Assembly: GCA_028023455.1 (NCBI GenBank)
Contig: JAQFVV010006208.1
Span: 7,610,963-7,674,962 of the forward strand
Length of the DNA stretch: 64,000 nt
Source of the DNA: Epiperipatus broadwayi
Taxonomy: Eukaryota > Onychophora > Udeonychophora > Euonychophora > Peripatidae
Reading direction: 5' to 3'
The position numbers were made by a program, and so were the translations under genes. A model generated the notes under the pieces. It did no database searches and had not been told where the DNA came from. It saw nothing but the letters and a program-made list of their open reading frames with translations. Below are positions 36,835 through 47,590 of the stretch, in pieces (position 1 is the first letter of the stretch; every line of letters begins with the position of its first letter).

Positions 36835-38991
36835 TATAACGATCCAAACGAAGTGGGAGATCGCATCGCACCGCACCGCACTACCAAAGGGCGCCATCTA
36901 GGCATTTGAGCCTAGAAAAATTTATAAAGTAGGCAGATACGCGCTGTTAGGATTCCACTTTATTTACATATTTAGATCGTTAGCCCATTGTCACTAGCTC
37001 AGCGGAGACGCCGAGATAAAAATCTATAAATTTTATATCTTAAATATAAAAGAATAAAATAATAAAAGCCACTGCCAGAAATTAACACAGAAAAATATTT
37101 ATTTACGCACATCTAAAATCATTCTAAATTTGAGGAATAAGTTTAACATTTAGATTTTTATCTTAATTTTTAATTTTACATTTAAAATAGCTTGCTATAA
37201 TGTTTAATATTTTATTTAGAGGGTCGAGTATGAATGGACTACATAGATCTGCATTTGAAAGGAAAATATTCTTCCCTGATTTAACCTTAGGCAACAAATT
37301 TCGCAATCAACTGGTGCCAATCCATCTGATACATTCATGTATTCAATGTAGCATGATACGACAACACAAAATACTATATTGTCAGGAATGTACATCTGAA
37401 CAATAAGTAGAAATAGAGAAGAGATTGATTCTCCACCAACAGGAATGTGACATCTGTTGGCAAGTAGATCAATAAACAAAAACTCCATAGGAATGGACTG
37501 CGGTCTTCTGCCGACTTACAAACCCATCCATAGGCAAACAGAGGGTGTGTGGCGTATATCTATAATCCTGCCCGTAGCGGACCTCATACTACATCTACTA
37601 ATTACACAAATATATCCAATCCATTGAACCAATTCAACTACGAAATGAATAACCTAAGATTACCCTCCCTTAATATAACTTTACAAACTATATAGCCATT
37701 CACGCCCGACTTAATTTTAACATTTAAATACGTTCGCACAGATTTGTTTAAAGATGTTGGGTATAGATCGATTACACAGATTCCACGGTCAAAAACATTT
37801 CAAAATAAACATAAACGATCAAAATACAAAATTATTGATACCGACAATCGCAGAGGGAAACTTATAAGTAACCCAATAGTATTCACCATAAGATACTTGC
37901 GTTGTCACCAATAACTTAAAAGACATCCGAATAAATACATTTTAGATACTCACCGTAAGGTATCATTATTTATCGAATGTCTATATATTTTGATCAAATA
38001 TGAAAACCAAAATATAATTAACCGCAAACGAATCCATGCAAGCGTCTATAAACAACTTTAAATTTAATACATTTTAGTTAAAACATAATACACACACAAA
38101 AAAAAAATGAACTGGAAATGATTGCTTAAACATCTACATAAAAAAAATATCAATAATTGAATTTGCATTCTTTAAGTCAGATAAGAGTTCTTATTTTCAG
38201 TTATTAATTACTTGCAATTTTAGGAAAGTTATTAGATAGATACAATAGTTCATACTTTACGGATTTAATAGATTGAGAAGTCCATCTTCATGATCACTTT
38301 AGTAGAATTTGTCCTTCTTTGAAATGAAACTGCGACTTGCCATGCATTTGGTCAGGAACTGTCATCCAGAGGCCTCAGCTGGTTGTCCGGAAAATTAAAT
38401 TTATTGCAGACTTCCACCTCGTGAAAATCTGCAATAGAGCTAGTTATAACGATCTATTTATAGTCAACTCTAAGATAACAATTTTAATAATCATTTGGCT
38501 TTTATATTTTTCTTAGCCTCTTATCATTTGATCATAGGATTCAATCGGCAATACGTCACTAATCCTCTGGTGTTTCAGTTACGGTCCGTGCAGAATTTCT
38601 GGTGTTCGCATTGGTCATTTAATTTCTTTGTACTCTCTTATCTAACGTTTCATCTGACTTTTTAATTAAACAGCTTTTAGATAATTAATAAACAATCATT
38701 TCCATTTATAGATTACAGGAATTAATTAATACCTGTTTTTATTTTAACTTACGTTATTTTTTTTATTAAAATATTTTTATATTTCAATCTTGTATTTTTT
38801 TATTTAAAAAAATACGTTCAAATACTTTTTTTTTTTTTTTTATGAAAAAAAATATTTTTAAAGTTTAGCATCTGTGCGAATGTATACGTTTAACAATATT
38901 TTAATTTTAGCGTTTAGTTTTTTCCTTTTATTTGCGAACTTTTAAGTTTTTATTTTAAATTAATGTAACGACATATTTATATATCGTTACA
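36835..38991 (+). mobile_element. 2.2-kb element with TGTAACGA...TCGTTACA ends, copy 2
   Basis: Starts TATAACGATCC (one change from TGTAACGATCC of copy 1) and ends with a hairpin TGTAACGA...TCGTTACA. The 4-bp duplication CTAT lies at 36831-36834 and 38992-38995. It sits inside the hAT relic; removing it joins the transposase frame. It has no coding capacity. Modules B (37228-37720) and A (37740-38050) are in the reverse order to copy 1. Confidence 0.8.
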
Positions 38992-39020
38992 CTATAGATG
39001 TTACAATTATTGGTCTATTA

Positions 39021-39391
39021 TAAATAACTATAAGCATTAAATCTCTGTATTTTTAAATCATATAATAATAATTCAAACTAATTTATTTAACACAGTATTC
39101 AAATTTTAAATAATATATTCTTTACTGGAAGTACTCTCGATTATATCACTGACAATCTTTATCAACCATTAATACAAATGTACACAAAATAAAAACTTGT
39201 ATTACCCATCATTCAACAGAATTGTGGGAAATTTGAATGGATTGAATGATGGGTAATACAAGTTTTTATTTTGTGTACATTTGCATTAATGGTTGATAAA
39301 GATTGTCAGTGATACAATCGAAAGTACTTCCAGTAAAGAATATATTATTTAAAATTTGAATACTGTGTTAAATAAATTTGTCTCAATTATT
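39021..39391. mobile_element. Inverted dimer with decayed family B HHR
   Basis: Near-perfect arms of about 150 bp with a loop of about 25 bp. The 15-bp duplication ATTATTGGTCTATTA lies at 39006-39020 and 39392-39406. In the right arm TTGATAA, a GATTG/CAATC stem and CGAAAG (about 39288-39325) look like a family B HHR with two core changes. It is inserted in the hAT relic. Confidence 0.75.
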
Positions 39392-39406
39392 ATTATTGGT
39401 CTATTA

Positions 39407-40900
39407 ATATAATTTTGAAAAGTAATAAAATTTGGATACAAATCAGATAAATTATTTTTATATAAATATTGCATAATTTCCAAATTATATTCTAGGATGG
39501 CAGTACTCAGTGACAAATTTTAATTTCATTAAATAAATCACCATTATATCAGTTTTCAAAGATATAGTTAAGAGTTTACAAAAATTAAAAAAATTGTCTT
39601 CAGTCAAGTTTTGAATGCTGTCGTAGTTATATAAAAGCCAAATAAATTTTCATATTCATGGTAAATTTTGAATCTTTTCATAAACGAAGTAATTGCATTA
39701 TCAATTATTATTAAAAACTCTTGAATTCGAAAATAATCTTCAGATGAAATTGGGTGATCAGTTTTTTTATAAAGAAATTGTTTTGCTTTTCATCCAGTTC
39801 ATCAACTTTTAAATTTGGATAACACTTTCAATTCTGTGGCAATTTCCTTTGCATCAATTAAAGAAAAATTAAATCCCATTTCTCAATAATCATCAAAAAA
39901 TGTTAATAGGGATTTTAAATGTGAATTTGCAATATCAATATCCATGTTAGATGAGTAAGTCATACCAAATCATTAAATCAGTAAAAATTCAAATAAAATA
40001 ACTTTATTTTCAAGTGACTTAATTTCGTACTTTTAGTATGTTCGTGAAGTTGTTTTAAAGCAAGAGCAAATTGTGATCTTCGGTATACTACAGATTTTAT
40101 GCTTTGAAGATATTCTCATTTAGTTTTTGACAGAGGTTTTGGAGTACGGTGTTTTACATGCTGTTTCAATATATCCCAACACTTTACAGAACCTAAAAAA
40201 AATATTGCAAAAATTTTTAAAGGATTCCAAAAAATGAAATTGCAAGGGCAGATGATTTTGAAATATCTCCAAGAATTAAATTCCAATTGTGGTTTTCATA
40301 TAGAGTGTTAGAATTTTTTTGAAGAATATTTGTTCATTACCTTTATAAATTTCTCTCATGTTAAGCCAGTTTTCACCTGGAACACTATATGCTTTAGAAA
40401 ATTTTGAAAAATAACTGTTCAAATACCTTTATAAATTTCATACACTTGTCCTTGACAATTCCCTAAATTCAATCCCCTTGTTTCTAATATACTTTCTGTT
40501 TCAGCAGATAACCCTTTCCCATCGGATCTCGTAATGTTTCAAAATATAAACCATTGTTGAATAATTGCCTATTTTTTGTATTCATCTACATCAATATATC
40601 TTAAAAATAACGGATAATTGCTCTTCATGGCTTATATATATCTAGTAAATTGTGAAATATTTAGTTTTTTTCATTAATTTTATTATTTCATTTCCTACTT
40701 ATTTAACCAAAGTGGAAATAAGTTCATCTTGAATCTTATAAGGTAAATAGAAAGATGGTGCTATACCTTTGCAACATTCCAAATGTTGTTTCAAAATTGG
40801 ACAAATTTTGCAATTTTATCAAACCTAAAACATTACAATTGTGTGATTTATACAAAATTCATAAAAAAAATCATGGTACTGTTCTATTAGCATGTTGAAA
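39407..40900 (-). pseudogene. hAT transposase relic (ZMYM1/DUF4371-like)
   Basis: Minus strand, several frameshifts and stops. Recognisable in order: NHNWNLILGDISKSSALAIS then FFGIL (near 40300-40220), KPLSKTRWE (near 40130), a helix-rich DAKEIATELKV (near 39860), and YPNFITFQNYINRP just before 39407. These match the catalytic and insertion-domain region of hAT-type transposases found in ZMYM1-like proteins. The reading continues past the foldback and the 2.2-kb element into 36834-36673. Not functional. Confidence 0.72.
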
Positions 40901-42462
40901 CTGCTTGATGGCATTGATCCCATCCAAACGCATGTAAGTGTGCCATTTAGTGGGCCGCAATCAAACCAAATGGCCACAACTTTTTTTTTCTGTTGTAACT
41001 AACGACTTGCTTTGTCTTGTGCAGTTTGTGCGAGTGCGCACAATCCTATTTTTTACCAATGTTAACACTTTGATATCGTACCATTTCAGGGTGGGTGGAT
41101 TTGAAGTTTGCAAAACTATTGCAATCTGCATTCAAAAGTAATTATGATACAACTTATCTAATGTCCTATTAAAAAGTAATAATTATAAGCCCATTACCCT
41201 GCTTCCGAACCCAACATGTAAGATATAAATCATTAGAAAAGGTTACGGGAAACTACAATTTCACTGTTTTCCCGAAAAAAGTCACGGTTCGCGAGAACAA
41301 GTACGAGAATTAAAATGTCGAACTGTACGATTTTTCGTAGTTATATAGAGACAAAAAGAAATTGTAGAAAGACTCCATTTCTTAATCTTAAAAAAAACAA
41401 ACAATCGAGTTGGAAATTATTAATCATTATTAATAGGTGTGACATTAACATCTACCATACCTTAGTCACATACTTTCAAAGATAGCTATTGGAATAAATA
41501 AAGTTTCATTTTAATTTTTGTTAAAAAATTACAAACCAAAAAAAAAAAAGTCAAATACAGTTCAGTAATTAAAGCATTCTCATTTCTTCCACCACGATGT
41601 AGTTAGCTATATGTCAAGTATTGATAGTAGACTGTAAAGTTTGTGGGGAGGGAGGGTGGGATTTTGGGTTTCGCGCCAAACGTTGGTGTACACGGGAAAT
41701 TTGACTAGAATAGAATATTTGAAATAACGTCTGTTAATTGATAAGTTTTAATTCTTGCAGATGTGAAAAGGATGCCATCTCCCCCCCTATATTGCAGCAG
41801 GAGTAATATGAAATTTGTAGGCCCTTGTTAAAGTTTTAAATTTGTCATCGTAAAACTGTTATCGAATAAATTTGACAGTAATTTATTAAGGAAATCAATC
41901 AATGAATTATATTAACCCGTATGATAAAATGTCTGACTGTAAAAAAAATTTCTCGTCATTATATCCAGAGACGAAAAGAAACATAAAAAGAATTACAGTA
42001 ATTTATTAAATATATAAATTTATTAAGCACTAGCAGATATCTAATAATAACGTACAAGGCTAAAACCTTCGACAGAAGCACTTTAAAAAATGCTTATGTG
42101 ATTAGCCAATCAGATGTAATAATGACTGCACGTGGAACTCTCAATTCAAGAACACAAGCCAGAATATAAGCTTTTCTTGTGTTCTGGCTTGTGTTCTTGA
42201 ATTGAGAGTTCCACGTGCAGTCATTATTACATCTGATTGGCTGTCACATAAGTATTTTTAAGGTGCTTCTGTCGAAGATTTTAGTCTTATACGTTATTAG
42301 TAATTTATTAAGGAAAATAAATGTGAATTACATAAACCCCCGAATGATTATTCTTATTACTATTTCACAAATAAGGTGGTGGGCTCGGTAGAGTTATATT
42401 TATGTGTGGTTTCATAGAAACAATGCCATCAAGCGGTTTCAACATGCTAATAGAGCAGTAGC
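40880..42462. repeat. Distant 40-bp inverted pair, intervening DNA unassigned
   Basis: About 40 bp at 40880-40920 (attagcatgttgaaactgct) recur inverted at 42421-42462. Between them lie two diverged copies of another repeat (about 41306-41390 and 41920-42000) and the foldback at 42010. No gene was recognised. Confidence 0.45.
42010..42298. mobile_element. Near-perfect inverted dimer
   Basis: Arms of about 125 bp with a 10-bp loop. The 13-bp duplication AGTAATTTATTAA lies at 41997-42009 and 42299-42311. An HHR-like trace (CTGTCGA, GATT..AGTC) is too degraded to call. Confidence 0.7.
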
Positions 42463-42464
42463 AA

Positions 42465-42530
42465 AATTATAGTCCAGAAGAAGATTGGTAGAGAGTCGAA
42501 ACGTAAGTGGCCAGAAAATCAGCATTTTCT
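42465..42530 (+). repeat. Family B arm fragment, degenerate HHR
   Basis: agaagaagattgg then gtcgaaacgtaag keeps stem II (GATT/AGTC) and GAAACGTA, but the first core strand reads CCAGAAGA instead of CTGAAGA. Confidence 0.4.
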
Positions 42531-42789
42531 ATGTTGTATTTTAAAAGTTATATTTAATTCCCAGGTAAGGATAATTGGATATCATTTACCGAGTAGTATT
42601 GGATGTTAGCTAGATTATTATGATTGACTTCTTGAAAGTTTCTGAATTTGGGGAATTTTTTAGGTAATAAAAAACTTGAACTATGGGTCAGAAACATGTC
42701 AGGCTGATATTCTAACGACTACCCAAATTCCCTTCTTTAGTGATGAAATTAAAATTGGTTTAACTATATTTTAAATGCAAGGTTATTAT

Positions 42790-43240
42790 ATCTAAAGCAT
42801 TCAAATTTAAGACAAAATCGACTCTTGCTCAGACTCCCCATATCATTTATAGCACGTCATACCCCCAACCCGAATGCCGCTCCATTTATTATGGTGAAAC
42901 CAAAGCCGGCATAACCAACAGGACTACTCAGCACAGATCCACCTACAATAGAGCAAAGAAAAATAACGACAATTTTTCAACATTCTTAGAACCTTTCAAG
43001 AAGACAGGCCATACCCCAAAATAGTTTACATAGAGAATAACAACATCAAATATAAAATTAGAGAAGCGTACTTCATTAATGGCAACAATAACTCTATCAC
43101 TAGACGTGACGCCTGCTTTGACATTTCCAAACATTGGGTTATCTAAATCATTTGCATATATTTTGCATATCGCCTTTATTTTTGTGTTCTGCATTTCACA
43201 TTATCGCTATGAATATAAGGCAAACGGCCTCGAAAGCGCT
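42790..43240 (+). pseudogene. Penelope-like GIY-YIG tail, degenerate
   Basis: TPHIIYSTSYPQPEC, then YYGETKAGITNRTTQHR, then after a frameshift the KRTSLMA..RRDACFDIS region on to SKSFAYILHIAFI. The tail word cctcgaaagcgcttagcg lies at about 43229-43246. No RT precedes it. Confidence 0.65.
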
Positions 43241-43411
43241 TAGCGTTTAATATTTTTTGCACTCTCTATGGCTTCTCTTTCAAGCGCTTCATACGCTTTT
43301 AATTTTATATATTTTGATTTGTTGAAAACTTTATTAATATAAATAAAATATTAGAAAAGTAAACATAAATTATTGTCACGCTACTAATAAGATATATTTA
43401 ATTTTATGCAG

Positions 43412-43612
43412 AGCAAACAATCTCATGGCAATTAGTGAAAATTCGTTCTATTTGACCAACTTTTATTACTTCAGTAATAATCTGCTTCGGATATTAGAAT
43501 TTTTTTTACCGTTAAATTTGGGCAGCATAGTTTTCTATAATGGAAATAGTATGTCTTTAGTAGCAGATGGATTATCAGGACCAAATGGAATCAACATGTC
43601 TCCGGATAAAAA
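43412..43612 (+). CDS. PON-like exon E
   Basis: The longest exon seen, between acceptor ttttatgcag and donor gtaaga. The start, NNLMAIS, aligns with NDIVAVG of PON1: N168 (catalytic calcium) is kept and D169 (structural calcium) is Asn. FYLTNFYYF aligns with FYGTNDHYF, so D183/H184 become F/Y. The end, PNGINMSPDKK, matches ANGINISPDGK and keeps N224. It ends two bases into a Lys codon completed by exon F. Confidence 0.9.
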
Positions 43613-43689
43613 GTAAGATCTTAAACATTATATTTAATTTTATCTTATTAAATAATGTTTTTTTTTTTTAAAAAAAAAGTATATATACT

Positions 43690-43830
43690 TTTAGAATATA
43701 AATAGAGGAATTTGAACTCAGGATTTTTCAATCTATTCATCCTTCCACTCCATTTCAAACAAACGATACACATGACCACACATGCATAAAAAAAAAAAAA
43801 GATTCCCAATATACGTATTTCTTTCATACA
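43690..43830 (-). repeat. HHR family D fragment
   Basis: Matches the first part of 44570-44720 (gaactcaggatttttcaat; ccttccactccat) and, on the minus strand, keeps the 3' ribozyme half: GAAATACGTATATTGGG (GAAA, three-pair stem III, ATA triplet, stem I strand). The 5' core half is replaced by A-rich sequence. Confidence 0.5.
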
Positions 43831-43929
43831 TATGTTAATATTTGTAAAAAATATGAAATAAAAAAAAATTTCAAAAAATTAAACTTTATAACATTTTCAC
43901 TTTGCATTTTATTATATTTGTATAACGGT

Positions 43930-44455
43930 TATTTAATCCGTTTTTTATAAAAAAAAATTTTGAACAATGCTTACATTAACAGTTTCGATTGCCCCTGCAA
44001 TCTTCTTCAGATTATAAAATATATATATACACACATATACATAAAAGTACAAATTATATAAAAAACCCATACATATATATATTCATAAAAATACACCACC
44101 GTATACTTATATATCATTTTAAATACAGAAATACAAATAAAATAAATCCCTCAAACATTTTAATCTTTCATCTTTTCCCTTTTCTTTTATTAAAATTCTT
44201 TAAAATTTTCCTATATATTTTATATATATATATTTTAATTATTATCATTTATTTTTCCCATATATATTTTCATGCTATCATTTTATATCCTTCAAATATT
44301 ACACGTATTATATTTTATATAATTTGTATATTTCTGTATATATATTTTATAGTTCTGAAGAAGATTGCAGGGGCAATCGAAACTGTTGATGTTGATGGGT
44401 TATGTATGCATTGTACAAAAAACAATTTTTTTTTATTATAAAAAACGGATTAATT
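43930..44455. mobile_element. HHR family B inverted dimer with G-poor interior
   Basis: Ends aatccgttttttataa and its complement; HHRs near both ends (minus about 43977-44013; plus 44352-44390). The interior plus strand (44020-44350) has very few G. Short frames here are low-complexity I/Y/F-rich readings. Confidence 0.65.
44352..44390 (+). ncRNA. Hammerhead ribozyme, family B
   Basis: CTGAAGA 44355-44361, perfect 6-bp stem II GATTGC/GCAATC, GAAAC, one spacer U, then GTT as cleavage triplet. Stem I GTT/GAT pairs with wobbles. The partner at 43977-44013 (minus) keeps the same core. Confidence 0.6.
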
Positions 44456-44665
44456 AATTAATTAAGGCAATGCAAAAAAGGAAAAGATAAGATTAAATAT
44501 TATGGTTATTATAAGTTAATAATTGTATATATATAAGTTGCTTATACTGAATATTTTGATATATGTAATTAGAGGGATTTGAACTCAGGATTTTTCAATC
44601 CATTTATCTTCCACTCCATCTCAAGCAACCAACATACATGATCTCCATAAAATAAAGATACGTGA

Positions 44666-44712
44666 TCCTCAATATACATATTTCGTGCAAAAGTAGCACT
44701 CATTAGTTGGGC
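44666..44712 (-). ncRNA. Hammerhead ribozyme, family D (G5 changed)
   Basis: Minus strand: stem II GTGC/GCAC pairs fully, GAAA intact, stem III ATA/TAT (three pairs), triplet ATA, stem I CAA/TTG and beyond. The core reads CTAATGA instead of CTGATGA (44700-44706). Confidence 0.6.
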
Positions 44713-45106
44713 CAGATCATAATCTCTCACACATATATGGACAGGTTTTAATTTTCTCACCCTTCCAACTGTTCAACCTTCCATTTGATTGAAAAACCAA
44801 CGATATAACGCTCGAAGCCCTTGGTGGATTTGATTTTGTGATCATACTCATGTAACCTTATGTCAATCTAACCTCTCATATTATTAGACCATTACATATC
44901 CATTTATATTAATAGGAGAGGGATGGGCTGGACTTATACTATATCAAATCCATCAAGGGCATTCTATTGTTGGTTTTTCAATGAAATGGATGGTTGAATA
45001 ATTGGGTGGGTGAAAAGATTGAAGCCTGTCCATTAAAGTTTAAGGAATTTCTATCTTAATGTAAGCTGAGTACTGATTGCATATATGTGCAGGAAATTAT
45101 GATCTA

Positions 45107-45152
45107 GGCCAACTGATGAGTGCTGGTTCTGTACAAAATACATATATTGGGG
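45107..45152 (+). ncRNA. Hammerhead ribozyme, family D (G12 changed)
   Basis: CTGATGA 45113-45119, stem II GTGC/GTAC (one wobble), AAAA in place of GAAA (45135-45138), stem III ATA/TAT, triplet ATA, stem I CCAA/TTGG. The sister arm has the missing G12, so the two copies together define a complete ribozyme. Confidence 0.6.
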
Positions 45153-45284
45153 ATCATTTATCTTTTTCGCAAGTGCATGGTCATACGTATCGGTTGTTTG
45201 AGATGGAGTGGAGAATATATAAAGACTGAAAGTCCTAAGTTGAAATTCCTTTATTTACTATAAGAAATATTCAGTATACTGAAT

Positions 45285-45620
45285 GAACAGGTCAGCTGAC
45301 ATATGTAGTTTATTTTGGTATGGATTTATCTATGGACATTTAAATAAATACTGGTATAGCAAAATTATTCCTATAAAGACTACATTTTGTGGACTTCCTA
45401 CATTAATGAATTTTTGACTTAGGGTGATATTTTTGATTAGAATAGCATATTTTAGTCATTTGCATCTAATATGTCATAATGGAGTTAAACATTACAGCAA
45501 CAAACATTTTAAAATCTTTCTTCTGCAATTGATGAGAATTATTGGAAAGTAAAGTTTACAGCCAAGTCAAAAAAAGAATCTTCAATAGTTTCTCTTCCTC
45601 TTTCCTTTTTTATTTTTGCT
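45285..45620. other. Intronic DNA, nothing recognised
   Basis: No element or exon assigned. Confidence 0.4.
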
Positions 45621-45621
45621 T

Positions 45622-45945
45622 TTCTAATATATAACATATAATAATCACATTCCACTCTTTTTACACTTTAAAGCAAAATATATTTTATTAATTTTACAGT
45701 TTCGACTGTTCCTAGCAGTCTTTGTCAGATCTTATTATCTACTAAAACTTTCTCTCCTCCACCATTTTCTATCTTATCATACACCTTGAATGATAGGATA
45801 GAAAATGGTGGAGGAGAGAAAGTTTTAGTAGATAATAAGATCTGACGAAGACTGCTAGGAACAGTCGAAACTGTAAAATTAATAAAATATATTTTGCTTT
45901 AAAGTGTAAAAAGAGTAGAATGTGGTTATTATATATTATCAAAAA
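45622..45945. mobile_element. HHR family B near-perfect inverted dimer
   Basis: Arms of about 150 bp, almost identical, around a centre (accttgaatga) of about 15 bp. The minus HHR (45712-45728 region) reads CTGACAA; the plus HHR is intact. Outer ends are ataataatcacattccactc and its complement. Confidence 0.72.
45842..45874 (+). ncRNA. Hammerhead ribozyme, family B
   Basis: CTGACGA 45842-45848; 5-bp stem II GACTG/CAGTC; GAAAC 45867-45871; spacer U; GTA. Stem I is essentially unpaired beyond one base pair. Confidence 0.5.
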
Positions 45946-46202
45946 AAGAATATAGTAATGTTCAGAATGGATTATTTTATTTTGTAATATTTTCTTGCCG
46001 TCAGTCCCATTAAAAAAAAAGAGAATAGGAAATTAAAAACAGAATTAAACCAAATGGGATAATGCTTGAACGACAGCATTTCTGTGGTCACCCTGTAAGT
46101 AGACTATTTCATTTGGAAAATATGAGAGAAGTATTTTAATAAAGGAAGTTCGATCTTCCATCTGATGACTAGGAAGCTACTTATAAACTAAACATCAATC
46201 TT

Positions 46203-46508
46203 ATGCAACAAAATGCTGTATATTATATATCCATACCACTTGGAAATGATTATAGCGTAACTTATTTTCCTCATTCATCAAAGATTAAAACTAAAAATAT
46301 TTCTAGGAACAAATTATTTGTAAAACCGGTTCCTACTACTTGGGTCTGTGATATAAACACTCTTAAGATCCACTCCTTAGCTATGTCTCTGCTTGGGGAA
46401 AAAGTTCCATTACCAAAATTTTGGATATTTAATTATATTTTCCAAATTCTTTTTGCCAGATTTCAGAAAAATTTCTTACAGAAAATGTATAAAAAACTGT
46501 TTAAGTAA
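46203..46508 (+). other. 101-codon open frame, unrecognised
   Basis: Starts ATG, ends TAA; basic C-terminus (RFQKNFLQKMYKKLFK). No motif, splice signal or homologous copy in the window was seen. Could be chance or a decayed element piece. Confidence 0.2.
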
Positions 46509-46686
46509 ATCTGACCATCGTGTTTCCAAAATGCAGTTTTAACTTTAGCGTTAAAAGTATAATAAATAGAATGTTGATTGCTGAATATGTACGATGAAAG
46601 CTAGTGTCTGAATGTTTATGATCTGATACCTGTTGATTTATTCATGCTTACATAGAATGGATTACTGGTGATGTTAAGTGAAAACT

Positions 46687-46965
46687 TCACATGATCACCA
46701 TTTCTTATTAAAACAGGCAAAACTCTCCATACAGTAGTGCCACTCAGTGCAAGCCAGAGTAATCAATGGATGCCAAAAGGCTTGTGCATAAAATCCCCAT
46801 CTCAGATCCAAGGCTCCTCACTGACGAAGTCCACAAGCCAGAAACTAGTCTGGGAATATTGGATGAGTAGGTACTAGATGGGGATTTTATGCACAAGCCT
46901 TCTGGCATCCATTGATTACTATGGCTTGCATTGAGTGGCAATATCCATAGAGAGTTTTGCCTGTT
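46687..46965. mobile_element. HHR family A inverted dimer
   Basis: Arms meet directly upstream of the ribozyme (near 46800). The exact 13-bp duplication TTAAGTGAAAACT lies at 46674-46686 and 46966-46978. It contains an outer word (cacatgatcaccatttctt) on one side only. Confidence 0.8.
46815..46856 (+). ncRNA. Hammerhead ribozyme, family A
   Basis: Core CTGACGA 46821-46827, GAAAC 46841-46845, stem III AC/GT, triplet GTC, stem I tcctca/tgggaa (about four to five pairs). Stem II is weakened by a G-to-U change (GTC/GCC). Confidence 0.58.
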
Positions 46966-47389
46966 TTAAGTGAAAACTAAAAGTAAGAGAGGGAGATAGT
47001 AAAATTAATATTTGTAAAACTTTGGACTGACAGATCTATACTTGGAGTTAAAGTAATATTTTATGATCATTTTGTTTCGATATTCATTTCTTTAGATACT
47101 TTTTATAAATTGGTAGATAATAAATACCAAAGTTCTTTGCCTCTTAATGACCTGGTTATTTTTTTTGATTATCAATCAATTCCTTTATTTTATTATTCCA
47201 TTTTAATAAATGAATTGTTTACTGATAATTATTAATTGATTTTAACTATTAAGAACAGTCACTTAAAACATAAAAACTGAATTAAAACAAGCAAAACTTT
47301 CCATACAGTAGTGCCACTCAGTGCCAATTAATGAATGCCAGAAGGCTTGTGCATAAAATCCCTATCTAGTGCCTACTCATCGAATATCC

Positions 47390-47428
47390 CCACAATAGTT
47401 TCTGGTTTGTGGCCTTCGTCAGTGAGTG
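47390..47428 (-). ncRNA. Hammerhead ribozyme, family A, cleavage site lost
   Basis: Minus core CTGACGA (47416-47422) and GAAAC are intact, but TAGTC reads TATTG, removing the GUH triplet. Confidence 0.5.
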
Positions 47429-47548
47429 GAGCTTTGGATCTGAGAGCACTGCACCTAGATCTTAGGATGAGCCTTGGATCTGAGAGCATTGCATCTAGAT
47501 CTTAGGATCTCTAAGATCTAGGTGCAGTGCTCTCAGATCCAAAGCTCC

Positions 47549-47590
47549 ACTCACTGACGAAGGCCACAAACCAGAAACTATTGTGGGAAT
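47549..47590 (+). ncRNA. Hammerhead ribozyme, family A, cleavage site lost
   Basis: Core CTGACGA 47554-47560; GAAACTATTG carries the same TATTG change as the opposite arm, so the two arms share one history. Predicted inactive. Confidence 0.5.

Larger units (their letters stand above)
44553..45274. mobile_element. HHR family D inverted dimer
   Basis: Two arms of about 270 bp (gaactcaggatttttcaat ... and the complement ending gaaattcc) facing each other. The 10-bp duplication TATACTGAAT lies at 44543-44552 and 45275-45284. A ribozyme is in each arm. Confidence 0.68.

Noticed and set aside
42176-42298. Hammerhead in the 42-kb inverted dimer
   Set aside because: CTGTCGA and a GATT..AGTC stem are present, but GAAA is replaced by TTAT; too degraded to call.
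42943-43194. 83-codon minus-strand frame
   Set aside because: It is the opposite strand of a Penelope GIY-YIG remnant whose plus-strand reading has recognisable motifs.
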